Counted from the stretch's first letter, positions 15,854 to 24,921 are shown. The stretch is 64,000 nucleotides of DNA from Tabrizicola_A sp964393035 (GCA_964393035.1 CAYMRX010000002.1:124001-188000); one strand, 5' to 3'. Translations and numbers: made by a program. Notes: a model not told the origin generated them from the letters alone.

Positions 15854-18352
15854 TTACCCATCGATGCGGATGCGGGCGTTCGACGGATCGAACGGGCTGT
15901 CTTCCACGACCACCGCGTCCCATTCCTGAAGCAGCATCTTCACCTTCAGTTTGGTCCCCGGAACCGCCAGTTCGGAGGGCACATAGCCCATGCCGATCTG
16001 CTTGCCGAAGGCCACCGAATAGCCGCCCGAGGTCAGACGGCCCACCTTGACGCCGTCTTTCAGGATGGCTTCCTTGCCCCAGGGATCGGCATCCGCCGGA
16101 CCGTCGATCAACAGCGTGCAGCACTTCGAGCGGATGCCGGTTTCCACCATCTTGGCCTTGCCACGGAATTCCTTGGACATGTCGACAAAGCGCGGCAGGT
16201 CGGCTTCCAGCGGGGTCGCGTCGCGGCCAAGCTCGTTGCCGAAGGCGCGATAGGATTTCTCCTGACGCAGCCAGTTCTGGGCGCGGGCGCCGACGCCCTT
16301 CAGACCGTGCTTTTCGCCGACCGACCAGATCAGGTCCCAGAGGTAGCGGCCAAACTCGATCGGGTAATGCAGTTCCCAACCCAGTTCCCCGGTATAGGCC
16401 ACGCGCACCGCGCGCACCGGGCACATGCCGAGTTCGATGTCGCGGTAGGAAAGCCACGGGAAGCGCTTGTTGCCCAGAACCGTGGCCGGATCGGCGTCCT
16501 TGACGATCTCGTTCAGCAAAGCGCGGGCGTTCGGGCCGGCGAGCGCGTAGACGCCCCACTGGGTGGTGATGTCGTGGATGTCGATGTAACCGCCACCCGC
16601 CGCCATGTGATCTTCAGCCGCTTTCATCAGGAAATCAGCATCATAGGCCGTCCAGGCCCCGGCCGAGATCAGGTAGTATTCGTCCTGCTTCAGCCGCACG
16701 ATAGTGTATTCGGTGCGGGTGGTGCCGTGGTCGGTCAGGGCATAGGTCAGGTTGATCCGGCCCACATTCGGCAGCTTGTTGCAGGTGAAGTGGTCAAGGA
16801 AGGCGGTCGCGCCGGGGCCACGCACGAGGTGCTTGGTGAAGGCCGAGGCGTCGATGATGCCGACCGTGTTGCGCACGGCCTTGGCTTCCTCGACGGCATA
16901 GGGCCACCAGGCGCCACGGCGGAAGGAGCGGCTGTCATGGTCGAAATTCGCCGGGGCGTCTTTCGGGCCGTAATAGTTCGGACGATCCCAGCCGTTCACC
17001 TGACCGAACTGCGCGCCCATTTCCTTTTGGCGGTCATAGGCGGGGGCGGTGCGCAGCGGGCGGCAGGCTTCGCGTTCCTCATCCGGGTGGTGCAGGATGA
17101 AAACGTGGTTGTAGCATTCCTCATTCTTGCGCGCGGCATATTCGGTGGTCATCCAGTTGCCGTAACGCTTGGGGTCAAGCGAGGCCATGTCGATTTCGGC
17201 CTCGCCGTTGACCATCATCTGCGCCAGATAATAGCCGGTGCCACCGGCGGCGGTGATGCCAAAGGAGAAGCCTTCCGCGATCCACATGTTGCGCAGGCCG
17301 GGAACCGGGCCGACCAGCGGGTTGCCGTCGGGGGTATAGCAGATCGGGCCGTTGAAATCGTCTTTCAACCCGGCGGTTTCCGAGGACGGCAGGCGGTGGA
17401 TCATCGACATGTATTCCGCCTCGATCCGCTCAAGGTCGAGCTGGAACAGGTCAGCGCGGAAGCTGTCGGGGACGGTATATTCAAACCGCGCCGGGGCACC
17501 GTATTCGTAAGGCCCGAGGATCCAGCCGCCACGCTCCTCACGCACATACCATTTGGCGTCGGCGTCGCGCAGGACCGGGTGTTCGGGGTTGTTCTTGCGG
17601 TATTCTTGCAGCATCGGATCGGGTTCGGTCACGATATACTGGTGTTCGACCGGAATCGCCGGAATCTTGATGCCCAGAAGCTTTGCCGTGCGCTGCGCGT
17701 GGTTGCCGGTGGCGGTCACCACATGTTCGGCATGAATCTCATAGGTTTCCTCGGTCGGCACCAGCATGCCGCCCTTGTCCTCCATCCGGGTGCAGGAGAC
17801 GATCCATTCCGACCCGGTCCAGCGATAGCCGTTGACCTGAATCTTGCGTTCGATCGTGGCACCATGCTGGCGCGCACCCTTGGCCATGGCTTGCGTCACA
17901 TCGGCCGGGTTGATGTAGCCGTCCTGCGGGTGGTAAAGCGCGCCCTTCAGGTCATCGGTACGCACCAAGGGCCAACGCTCCTTGATCTGGGCGGGGGTCA
18001 GGAATTCGTGGTAGACCCCGGCGGTTTCGGCAACCGACGAATACAGCATGTATTCGTCCATGCGCTCCTGCCGCTGCGCCATGCGCAGGTTGCCGACCAC
18101 GGCGAACCCGGCGTTGAGGCCGGTCTCGGCCTCCAGCCCCTTGTAGAAATCCACCGAATATTTGTGGATGTGGGTCGTGGCATAAGACATGTTGAACAGG
18201 GGCAGCAGCCCCGCCGCATGCCAGGTGGAGCCTGCCGTCAACTCGTCACGCTCGACCAGCATGGTATCCCAGCCCGCCTTGGCCAGGTGATAGGCGATGC
18301 CGTTGCCAACGGCACCACCGCCGACAACAAGGGCTTTGACATGGGTTTTCAT
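15854..18352 (-). CDS. Dimethylglycine/sarcosine dehydrogenase-like GcvT-domain flavoprotein
   Basis: 832-aa two-domain enzyme. The N-terminal DAO-type FAD domain starts ALVVGGGAVGNGIAYHLAKA. ELTAGSTWHAAGLLPLF contains the His that covalently binds FAD in DMGDH/SARDH enzymes. A FAO_M linker and a C-terminal aminomethyltransferase (GCV_T) domain follow (ELGWELHYPIEFGRYLW; LTSGGYSVAFGKQIGMGYV). Such proteins demethylate N-methylglycines and pass formaldehyde to tetrahydrofolate. The exact substrate (dimethylglycine, sarcosine or another N-methyl amine) is not determinable. A very long open frame on the opposite strand is an artefact of GC bias. Confidence 0.88.
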   Translation of the reverse strand: MKTHVKALVVGGGAVGNGIAYHLAKAGWDTMLVERDELTAGSTWHAAGLLPLFNMSYATTHIHKYSVDFYKGLEAETGLNAGFAVVGNLRMAQRQERMDEYMLYSSVAETAGVYHEFLTPAQIKERWPLVRTDDLKGALYHPQDGYINPADVTQAMAKGARQHGATIERKIQVNGYRWTGSEWIVSCTRMEDKGGMLVPTEETYEIHAEHVVTATGNHAQRTAKLLGIKIPAIPVEHQYIVTEPDPMLQEYRKNNPEHPVLRDADAKWYVREERGGWILGPYEYGAPARFEYTVPDSFRADLFQLDLERIEAEYMSMIHRLPSSETAGLKDDFNGPICYTPDGNPLVGPVPGLRNMWIAEGFSFGITAAGGTGYYLAQMMVNGEAEIDMASLDPKRYGNWMTTEYAARKNEECYNHVFILHHPDEEREACRPLRTAPAYDRQKEMGAQFGQVNGWDRPNYYGPKDAPANFDHDSRSFRRGAWWPYAVEEAKAVRNTVGIIDASAFTKHLVRGPGATAFLDHFTCNKLPNVGRINLTYALTDHGTTRTEYTIVRLKQDEYYLISAGAWTAYDADFLMKAAEDHMAAGGGYIDIHDITTQWGVYALAGPNARALLNEIVKDADPATVLGNKRFPWLSYRDIELGMCPVRAVRVAYTGELGWELHYPIEFGRYLWDLIWSVGEKHGLKGVGARAQNWLRQEKSYRAFGNELGRDATPLEADLPRFVDMSKEFRGKAKMVETGIRSKCCTLLIDGPADADPWGKEAILKDGVKVGRLTSGGYSVAFGKQIGMGYVPSELAVPGTKLKVKMLLQEWDAVVVEDSPFDPSNARIRIDG

Positions 18353-18576
18353 CGGGCTCTCCGCAAAGGCTATAGGGGTCTTTGTGCCTTATCTGCCGCA
18401 CTGGTGAGAATTTGGGCTAGAAGGCCCGACACCTGACAGCGAAAAACGACATGAGGGCCGAAAAACGGCATCCAGACATCATGAAATGCATAAGGCACCC
18501 ACGCCGGAATTCCGAAGCGAATTGTGCCTGTCCGGCGACAGGCTTGACCGGGGGGCGATGGCCGTGCCAATGCACC

Positions 18577-18975
18577 ATGATGCAGCGCGCCTTTCTACGA
18601 ACAGCCGGTCTTTTTTCCCGCCTTTTGGCGGTGCTGGCGCTTCTTGGCTTGTCGCTTTTGCCGCCCGGCGTGATGCCAGAACAGGGCATGACCGGCGGCA
18701 TTGACATGGTGCTGTGTTCAGGCTCCGGGGCCATGACCATGGTTCTTGACCCCACCACCGGAGAGACGCGGCCGAAACCGGACCGCACCAGCGCCAAACC
18801 CGGCTGCGACTGGGCCACGGCGCAGACCGGGGCCGATCTTGCCGTCGCGCCTTTCGTGCTTCCCCTCCCCGTCATGGCAACCCGCCGGGCCGCACCCGCT
18901 TTGGCCAATGGCCTTTGGCGCCCGGCCCATGATCCGCGCGGGCTTTATGCGCGCGGCCCCCCTGCCCTTGTCTGA
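18577..18975 (+). CDS. Small secreted/membrane DUF2946-like protein
   Basis: About 132 aa from the ATG at 18577 (MMQRAFLRTAGLFSRLLAVL). I prefer this start to one at 18451 because it places a hydrophobic signal segment at the N-terminus. A Cys occurs in VLCSGSGAMTMVLD and in KPGCDWATAQ, the DUF2946-like arrangement found beside metal-related PepSY or TonB genes. The PepSY gene starts 42 bp downstream. No enzymatic motif; likely periplasmic, metal-associated. Start choice and family assignment are moderately certain. Confidence 0.6.
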   Translation: MMQRAFLRTAGLFSRLLAVLALLGLSLLPPGVMPEQGMTGGIDMVLCSGSGAMTMVLDPTTGETRPKPDRTSAKPGCDWATAQTGADLAVAPFVLPLPVMATRRAAPALANGLWRPAHDPRGLYARGPPALV

Positions 18976-19017
18976 TTTCGCCCCCTTTTTCTGAAATCGC
19001 ACAAAGGAGCCAGTCTG

Positions 19018-20424
19018 ATGGACGGCCAAACCCAAACCGCGCCCGGCGCGGCCCGCAAGCTTTATATCGCCGTCTGGCGCTGGCATTTTTACGCCGGTCT
19101 TTACGTCATCCCCTTTCTGATCCTGCTTTCCGCCACCGGAATCCTCATGGTCTGGTTCTCCGCCATCGCGCCGGAATATGGCGAGAAGATCAACCTTGCC
19201 CCCGAAGACACGACGCTGAGTGTCACCGAACAGACCAAGGCCGCGCTGACCGCCTATCCCGACGGGGCGGTGACGGCCTATATCGCCCCTTATGCACCGG
19301 AAAATCCCGCCTTGGTCAAAGTCATGGCCGGGGAAACCTCGCATGTGCTGGCGATCCATCCCTTCACAGGTGCGGTTTTGCGCGACACCATCGAGGGCGA
19401 CACCTGGGAGGAATGGGCCGACCATTTGCATGGCGAGTTGGGGTTGGACGGCGGGGCCAAGCCCTATGGCGATCTGGCCGTCGAGGTTGCGGCAAGTCTT
19501 GCGCTTTTGCTGGTGGTGACCGGGCTTTACATGGCCTGGCCACGCGACGGGCGGGGATTTCGCTCCATGCTGGTGCCGGATCTGTCGGCCAAGGGCCGGG
19601 CGTTCTGGAAATCGCTGCACCTGACGCTTGGCACCTGGGCCAGTGGGTTGCTCATTCTGTTCCTGATTTCCGGCCTGTCTTGGGCCGGGATCTGGGGCGG
19701 CAAGTTCGTGCAGGCCTGGTCCACCTTTCCGGCGGAAAAATGGGACAATGTGCCCTTGTCGGATGCCACCCATGCCGGCATGAACCACACCGCCAAGGAA
19801 ACCGTGCCATGGGCACTGGAACAAACGCCGATGCCGGAATCGGGGTCTGCTGCCGGGATCGACGGGCTACCCGAAGGCACGATGGCCAGCTTTGAAACCG
19901 TGGCGCAGCTTGCGCGCGATCTTGGCGTTCAGGGGCGGTTTCAACTGACAACGCCCGCAGGCGAAACCGGGGTCTGGACCATCGCGCAGGACAGCATGTC
20001 GAACGACAGCACCGACCCGACCTCGGATCGCACCGTGCATATCGACCAGTTTACCGGCAAAATCCTCGCCGATGTGCGCTTTGCCGATTACAGCCTTGCG
20101 GGCAAGGCGATGGCGGTGGGGATTCCCTTGCACATGGGGCAGATGGGGCTGTGGAATGCTGCGCTGAACATCGGATTTTGCCTGATGCTGCTGACAGTCT
20201 CGCTTGCCTCGGTGGTGATGTGGTGGAAGCGCCGCCCGACAGGGGCCGCGCGGCTGGCCGCCCCGCCGGCGCCCGCCGATGTGCCCTTGGCACGCGGCAT
20301 GGTGCTGATCGCGCTGGCGATGTCGCTGGCCTTCCCGGTGCTGGGGCTGACGCTTTTGGCGGTCTTGGCCTTTGATCTGGTGATCCTGTCGCCGATCCCG
20401 GCCTTGAAACGGGCGCTGTCCTGA
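19018..20424 (+). CDS. PepSY-associated transmembrane protein
   Basis: 468-aa inner-membrane protein of the PepSY_TM (PiuB-like) family. TM1 near residues 20-45 (WHFYAGLYVIPFLILLSATG, preceded by Trp/Arg) is followed by a large periplasmic region with a PepSY-type segment. TM segments near 160, 205, 380 and 430 follow (LLLVVTGLYMAWPR; GFCLMLLTVSLASVVMWWKRR). Members are often linked to iron or copper acquisition. It pairs with the DUF2946-like gene upstream; znu genes follow on the other strand. Confidence 0.87.
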   Translation: MDGQTQTAPGAARKLYIAVWRWHFYAGLYVIPFLILLSATGILMVWFSAIAPEYGEKINLAPEDTTLSVTEQTKAALTAYPDGAVTAYIAPYAPENPALVKVMAGETSHVLAIHPFTGAVLRDTIEGDTWEEWADHLHGELGLDGGAKPYGDLAVEVAASLALLLVVTGLYMAWPRDGRGFRSMLVPDLSAKGRAFWKSLHLTLGTWASGLLILFLISGLSWAGIWGGKFVQAWSTFPAEKWDNVPLSDATHAGMNHTAKETVPWALEQTPMPESGSAAGIDGLPEGTMASFETVAQLARDLGVQGRFQLTTPAGETGVWTIAQDSMSNDSTDPTSDRTVHIDQFTGKILADVRFADYSLAGKAMAVGIPLHMGQMGLWNAALNIGFCLMLLTVSLASVVMWWKRRPTGAARLAAPPAPADVPLARGMVLIALAMSLAFPVLGLTLLAVLAFDLVILSPIPALKRALS

Positions 20425-20442
20425 CGCTTGCTTCGGGCGCGC

Positions 20443-20769
20443 TTACCGCGAAAACTGGTAGGCGCGCTCGATCCGTCCGACGCGCACGGCATAGGCCGCA
20501 TACCAATCGGCCCGACCGCGCCGCTGCGCCTCCAGATGGTCGACCTCGGCCTTCCACGCGCGGATACTGGCCTCATCGGCCCAAAAGGAATTGGTGATGC
20601 CGAACCCATCCGCGCCGCGCGCCGATTCCACGCCAAGATAACCGGGCTGTTTGGCCGCCAAGGCCACCATCGCATCGGCCATCGCCGCGTAGCCCTGATC
20701 GCCGTCGGTGCGCTGGCTGGAGAAGGTCACGACGTAATAGGGGGGTGCAGGCAGTTGGGCGAGGGGCAT
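20443..20769 (-). CDS. ABM-type (antibiotic biosynthesis monooxygenase fold) protein
   Basis: 108-aa small alpha/beta dimeric-barrel protein. The blocks YYVVTFSSQRTDGDQGY, KQPGYLGVESARGADG and FGITNSFWADEASIRAW are typical of ABM/YdhR-like proteins. Catalytic activity is unknown; many members are small stress or quinone-related oxygenases. It lies downstream of znuB on the same strand with a 27-bp gap, so it may be co-transcribed with the zur-znuCB operon. It is convergent with the PepSY gene. Confidence 0.8.
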   Translation of the reverse strand: MPLAQLPAPPYYVVTFSSQRTDGDQGYAAMADAMVALAAKQPGYLGVESARGADGFGITNSFWADEASIRAWKAEVDHLEAQRRGRADWYAAYAVRVGRIERAYQFSR

Positions 20770-20796
20770 GGGCGGCTCCGGTGTTACTTCCGCAGG

Positions 20797-21588
20797 CTAA
20801 CCCCGCCGCATCTGCCCCGCAACCGCCGCCAGCGCAAAAATCACCGCAGCGGCGGCAACGATGGAGGGGCCTGCATCTGTGTCCTGCCACAAGGAAAGCT
20901 GAAGCCCGAGAAAGGCTGCAAGCCCGCCGATCGCAACCGCCAGTGCCGCCATCGCTTCGGGCGTGCGCGACAGCGCGCGGGCGGCAGCGGCGGGGATGAT
21001 GAGCATGGCGGCAATGAGGAGCGCGCCGACAACCTTGATCGCGACAGCCACCACAAGCGCCAAGGCCACCGTCAACACCAGCCTTTCGCGGTTCGGATTC
21101 AGCCCCGCCGCGTGGGCCAATTCTTCTGAAAGGGTGGCGGTGAGCAAAGCCTGCCAGCGCCACACCAGAAGCGCCAGCACCAAAGCCGCCCCGCCCCAGA
21201 TCAACGCCAGATCGCCGCGCGACACCACGAGGATATCGCCGAACAGATAGGCGGAAAGGTCGGTTCGAACCCCCGGCACGAAGGAAATCGCCACCAGACC
21301 AAAGGCCAGCGCCGAATGGGCCAAGACGCCCAGCGTGGTGTCCATCGCCCAGCCCTTGGCCGCAAGCGTAGACACCGTCAGCGCCATGGCCAAGGCGACG
21401 CCCAGAACCCCAAGCGTCAGGGGAAGCTGAAACGCCAGCGCCAAGGCAACGCCCAAGATCGCGGCATGGCTGGTGGCATCGCCGAAATAGGCCATCCGCC
21501 GCCAAACGACGAAACTGCCCAAAGGCCCGGTCGCCAGCACCAGCCCAAGGCCCGCCAGCAATGCGCGGGTGGTGAAATCATCCAGCAT
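20797..21588 (-). CDS. znuB: Zinc ABC transporter permease ZnuB
   Basis: Inner-membrane permease (263 aa) of the high-affinity zinc importer. It starts MLDDFTTRALLAGLGLVLAT at 21588; the longer upstream frame is the antisense-frame translation of the ZnuC His tail. It has the ABC-3 family core (GPLGSFVVWRRMAYFGDATSHAAILGVAL; VGALLIAAMLIIPAAAAR) with about 8 hydrophobic segments. Its start overlaps the end of znuC by 11 bp. Confidence 0.93.
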   Translation of the reverse strand: MLDDFTTRALLAGLGLVLATGPLGSFVVWRRMAYFGDATSHAAILGVALALAFQLPLTLGVLGVALAMALTVSTLAAKGWAMDTTLGVLAHSALAFGLVAISFVPGVRTDLSAYLFGDILVVSRGDLALIWGGAALVLALLVWRWQALLTATLSEELAHAAGLNPNRERLVLTVALALVVAVAIKVVGALLIAAMLIIPAAAARALSRTPEAMAALAVAIGGLAAFLGLQLSLWQDTDAGPSIVAAAAVIFALAAVAGQMRRG

Positions 21589-22354
21589 GGTGGTGCTCAT
21601 GGTTATGCCCGTGGCCGTGGCCATGATCGTGATCGTGATCGTGATCGTGGCCATGGTCGTGTTCATGCTGGTACAGCGCCAGCGCGCCCTTGGTGCCAAG
21701 GCCGAACAGCGCCCGGTATTCCGGGGCATTGGACACCACGCGCGGCGTGCCTTCGCAGCAGACATGGCCATTGAGACAGATCACCCGATCCGAGGCCGCC
21801 ATGACCACATGCAGATCATGGCTGACCATCAGCACGGCTGCGCCGGTTTCGGCCCGCACCGTTTCGATCAGTTGATAAAACGCCGCCTCGCCGGGCTGGT
21901 CCAGACCTTGGGTCGGCTCATCAAGGATCAAAAGCTGGGGGTTGGAAAGCAACGCGCGGGCCAAAAGCACCCGCTGAAACTGCCCGCCCGACAGGGCCGA
22001 CATCTGCCGCGGCCCAAGCCCCGCAACCCCGACCCGCGCCAGGGCCGCCTCGGCCGCCGCATCGCTGACCCGCAGCGGCAGCGACAGGAACCGCCGCACG
22101 GTCAGCGGCATCGAGCGATCCACCGCCAGCTTTTGCGGCACATAGCCCAGCCGCAACCCATCCGCCCGCATCACGCGGCCATGGGTCAAAGGCACCAGCC
22201 CCAAAATCGCCCGGATCAACGTCGATTTGCCCGAGCCATTGGGGCCAAGAATGGTCACGATCTCACCCGGACGGACCGACAGCGAAACGTCATGCAGCAC
22301 TTCGGCCCCGCCAAAGCGCACGCAGATATGGTCAGCGAAAATCAGCGGCGTCAT
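21578..22354 (-). CDS. znuC: Zinc ABC transporter ATP-binding protein ZnuC with His-rich tail
   Basis: ATPase of the zinc importer, 258 aa from MTPLIFADHICVRFGG; the ATG overlaps the zur stop (ATGA). Walker A is LGPNGSGKSTLIRAI, signature ALSGGQFQRVLLARAL, Walker B LLILDEPTQGLD, with an H-loop in VSHDLHV. The unusual feature is the last 29 residues, with 15 histidines alternating mostly with Asp and Gly. These are encoded by a hexanucleotide-like repeat. Such His-rich stretches usually occur in the ZnuA loop, so this may be a cytoplasmic zinc buffer or sensor. The tail ends inside the znuB start region. Confidence 0.93.
   Translation of the reverse strand: MTPLIFADHICVRFGGAEVLHDVSLSVRPGEIVTILGPNGSGKSTLIRAILGLVPLTHGRVMRADGLRLGYVPQKLAVDRSMPLTVRRFLSLPLRVSDAAAEAALARVGVAGLGPRQMSALSGGQFQRVLLARALLSNPQLLILDEPTQGLDQPGEAAFYQLIETVRAETGAAVLMVSHDLHVVMAASDRVICLNGHVCCEGTPRVVSNAPEYRALFGLGTKGALALYQHEHDHGHDHDHDHDHGHGHGHNHEHHHAG
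21623..21649. repeat. Hexanucleotide repeat encoding the ZnuC Asp-His tail
   Basis: About four and a half copies of GTGATC (first copy ATGATC) on the plus strand. On the znuC strand they encode alternating Asp-His codons. Such short in-frame repeats can vary in copy number by slippage without a frameshift. Confidence 0.85.
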
Positions 22355-22863
22355 GCGGCGACCTTGCAGGCGGGGCAAAGGCCCAAGGCTTCGACATTGG
22401 CACGCTCTACGGCAAAGCCGGTATGCGCGGCGGCCTGTGAAAGCGCCGCCATCACCGGGGCGGCGGGGGCCTCGGCCACTGTGCTGCAAACCCGGCAGAT
22501 CAGAAAGGCCGGGGCATGGCTCTCGCCGGGATGCATGCAGGCGACAAAGGCGTTCAGACGGCGGATACGATGGGCAAAGCCTTGATCTTCCAGAAATTCC
22601 AGCGCGCGATAGACAACAGGGGGCTGATTGCCGAAGCCCTCGGCCGCCAAACGGTTCAGCACATCATAGGCCCCCAAGGCCTTGTGCGCCTCCAACAAGA
22701 TCTCCAACACGCGGCGGCGCACCGGCGTCAGCCGCGCCCCGCGCGCGGCCGCCAAGTCTTCGGCGCGCGCCAGCGCATCGCTGCGGCAATGGGCGTGATC
22801 ATGCGCGGCAAAAGCCAGATCGGGCGTCTGGCAACCGGGGCAGGTTTCGGCATGAGCGGACAT
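22351..22863 (-). CDS. zur: Zinc uptake regulator, Fur family
   Basis: Zn-responsive repressor (170 aa) of the Fur family. The winged helix includes RLTPVRRRVLEILLEAHKALGAYDVLNRL and PPVVYRALEFLEDQGFAHRI. Metal-site residues are visible in HPGESHAPAFLICRVC and near the C-terminus CPACKVAA; an extra CPGC near the N-terminus is also seen. It starts at 22863 and is transcribed divergently from znuA. It leads the zur-znuC-znuB operon through ATGA overlaps. A candidate operator lies in the shared promoter. Confidence 0.92.
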   Translation of the reverse strand: MSAHAETCPGCQTPDLAFAAHDHAHCRSDALARAEDLAAARGARLTPVRRRVLEILLEAHKALGAYDVLNRLAAEGFGNQPPVVYRALEFLEDQGFAHRIRRLNAFVACMHPGESHAPAFLICRVCSTVAEAPAAPVMAALSQAAAHTGFAVERANVEALGLCPACKVAA

Positions 22864-22878
22864 GAGGCAGCCTTGACA

Positions 22879-22895
22879 TGTGATAGTATAACACA
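22879..22895. promoter_or_regulatory. Candidate Zur box between zur and znuA
   Basis: Inverted repeat TGTGATA-GTA-TAACACA (one mismatch per arm) in the 69-bp divergent promoter. This AT-rich TGTnATA...TAnACA pattern is what one expects for a Fur/Zur-family operator that controls both transcripts. Confidence 0.65.
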
Positions 22896-22932
22896 CATAC
22901 CGCACCTCACCCGAAAAGCAAAGGCTGTTTCC

Positions 22933-23814
22933 ATGCGTTATATCATACCCTTCCTTTTGGCCGGCATTGCCCCTGCATCGGCCGAGGTGCCCCGTGTGGT
23001 AACGGACCTGCCGCCGGTGCATTCGCTGGTGTCGCAGGTGATGGGTGATCTGGGTCAGCCGGAGTTGTTGATGGAACGGGGCGCCAATGCGCATGACTTC
23101 CAGATGCGCCCCTCTCAGGCGGCGGCCTTGCAAGAGGCGGGGCTGGTGGTCTGGATCGGGCCGGAAATGACACCATGGCTGGACCGCGCGCTGTTGGGTC
23201 TTTCGGGCGCGCGCCAGCTGCAACTTCTGGCCGATGCAAAGACGAACCGGCAGGATTACGGCATGGGGCAAAGCAACCATGATGACGCCGATGACCATAT
23301 CGGCACGGACCCCCATGCCTGGCTTGACCCGACCAATGCGGTGCAATGGCTTGACCTGATCGCCAGCAATCTCGCGACGCTCGACCCCGAACACGCGGCG
23401 ACCTATATTGGCAATGCGGCCCGCGCCAAGACCGATCTGGCCCTGTTGGATGCAAGCATCGCCGCGCAACTGGCCCCGGAAAGGGGCAAATGGCTGGTGG
23501 TTTACCACGACGCCTATGGCTATTTCGCCCATCATTACGGGTTGACCATCGTCGCCGCCCTTGCCGAAGGTGATGCGGCCGGTCCGGGGGCGCAGCACAT
23601 CGCCCAGATCGAGGCGCTGCTCCGCACAGGCAAAATTTGCCTGTTTTCCGAGGTGAACCACGATCCCAAACTTGTCACCCAACTGGCCAACGCAAGCGGG
23701 CTTCGGGCGGCCGGGGCGCTGGACCCGGAGGGCGCATCCTATGATCTTGGCCCCGCGCTTTATGGTCAACTGCTGCGCGGATTGGCCGACAGCATCGCCG
23801 CCTGTGACAAGTAG
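22933..23814 (+). CDS. znuA: Zinc ABC transporter substrate-binding protein ZnuA
   Basis: Periplasmic zinc-binding protein, 293 aa, with a signal peptide ending APASA. The start at 22933 is the first ATG after the divergent promoter. Metal-ligand histidines are in DLPPVHSLV, GANAHDFQM and FAHHYGL, with an acidic ligand expected in LFSEVNHDP. The flexible His-rich loop normally present before the DPHAW block is short here (NHDDADDHIG), in contrast to the His-rich tail of its ZnuC partner. Confidence 0.93.
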   Translation: MRYIIPFLLAGIAPASAEVPRVVTDLPPVHSLVSQVMGDLGQPELLMERGANAHDFQMRPSQAAALQEAGLVVWIGPEMTPWLDRALLGLSGARQLQLLADAKTNRQDYGMGQSNHDDADDHIGTDPHAWLDPTNAVQWLDLIASNLATLDPEHAATYIGNAARAKTDLALLDASIAAQLAPERGKWLVVYHDAYGYFAHHYGLTIVAALAEGDAAGPGAQHIAQIEALLRTGKICLFSEVNHDPKLVTQLANASGLRAAGALDPEGASYDLGPALYGQLLRGLADSIAACDK

Positions 23815-23878
23815 GCTGGCCAAGCAAGCTTGCCAAACCGGGCGCCCCCGGCCAGTCTGCGCCGGCAAGGAGGGCGGC

Positions 23879-24838
23879 ATGGCACAGGTAAAAGAGTTCG
23901 GAACAACCGCAGACGGGCGGGCGGTGCAAAAGATCACGCTAGCCTGCGGCGACCTGACGGCCAAGCTGCTGACATGGGGCGCGGTGTTGCAATCGGTGCG
24001 GCTGGCAGGCGTCGGCCATGATCTGACGCTTGGTTCGGACCGGCTGGCCGATTACGAAGGCGAGATGCGCTATCATGGGGCGATCATGGCCCCGGTTGCC
24101 AACCGGATCGGCAACGCCCGCGCCATGATTGGCGGCACAGAATATCACTTCGAGGCCAATCAGGGTGCGCATTGCCTGCATTCCGGGGCCAGCGGTGCGC
24201 ATGCGCAGCTTTGGGAAATCGTCGCGACAACCGACAACAGCGCCACATTGGCGCTGAACCTGCCCGATGGCTTGGGCGGCTTTCCCGGCAATCGCCGGGT
24301 CGAGGCGCGGTTTTCGCTGGCCGATGATCGGCTCCGTCTGGAACTTCACGCGGTAAGCGATGCCGAAACCCTGTGGAACGCCACCAATCACAGCTATTGG
24401 ACCATGGACGGCGGGGCGGATTTTTCCGGCCACCGCTTGCAGGTCGCGGCCGATCACTGGTTGCCGACAGATCCTGATGCCCGCCCAACCGGCGAGATTG
24501 CCGCCGTCGCGGGAATCGCGATGGACTTTCGCGCGCCGCGCAGCCTGACCCCCGGCGCACCCGACCTTGACCATTGCTTTTGCCTGTCAACCGGGCAGGT
24601 TCCCCTGCGGGAGGTGCTTCACCTGCAAGGAAAATCCGGGCTTTCCCTGCATGTCGCCACCACCGAACCCGGCGTGCAGGTCTATGACGCCCGCGGTGCG
24701 CAGAACCCCTACGACGGCATTGCTATCGAAACCCAAGGCTGGCCGGATGCACCGTCTTTTCCGGCCTTCCCGTCGATCCGCCTTTGCCCCGGCGAGACGC
24801 GCGTGCAGATCACCGAATGGCGGTTCCAGCGGCCCTGA
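23879..24838 (+). CDS. galM: Aldose 1-epimerase
   Basis: Mutarotase interconverting alpha and beta anomers of aldoses; 319 aa. The start at 23879 follows an AAGGAGGG Shine-Dalgarno. Family blocks: APVANRIGNARAMIGG, NLPDGLGGFPGNRRVEARF, WNATNHSYWTMDG (catalytic His) and the C-terminal GIAIETQGWPDAPS (catalytic Glu). It lies 64 bp after znuA but has no obvious functional link to zinc uptake. Confidence 0.88.
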   Translation: MAQVKEFGTTADGRAVQKITLACGDLTAKLLTWGAVLQSVRLAGVGHDLTLGSDRLADYEGEMRYHGAIMAPVANRIGNARAMIGGTEYHFEANQGAHCLHSGASGAHAQLWEIVATTDNSATLALNLPDGLGGFPGNRRVEARFSLADDRLRLELHAVSDAETLWNATNHSYWTMDGGADFSGHRLQVAADHWLPTDPDARPTGEIAAVAGIAMDFRAPRSLTPGAPDLDHCFCLSTGQVPLREVLHLQGKSGLSLHVATTEPGVQVYDARGAQNPYDGIAIETQGWPDAPSFPAFPSIRLCPGETRVQITEWRFQRP

Positions 24839-24921
24839 AACATCTGAAACAATCCCTGATCGCGGGCAGGCTTCCCCTGCCCTGCCGGCTCGGTTAGCCC
24901 TGTGGCGGCAATGCGGAGGCG

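Noticed and set aside
15692..18436. 914-aa open frame on the plus strand
   Set aside because: It is antisense to the clearly conserved dimethylglycine dehydrogenase-like gene and shows no recognisable domain; GC-rich third positions keep it open.
21602..21660. Possible CRISPR or minisatellite locus
   Set aside because: The repeat is a short in-frame coding repeat (His/Asp) without spacers; it belongs to the ZnuC tail.
21589..21771. N-terminal extension of znuB
   Set aside because: The low-complexity Thr/Ile/Met/Ala peptide is the alternative-frame translation of the His-tail repeat in znuC.
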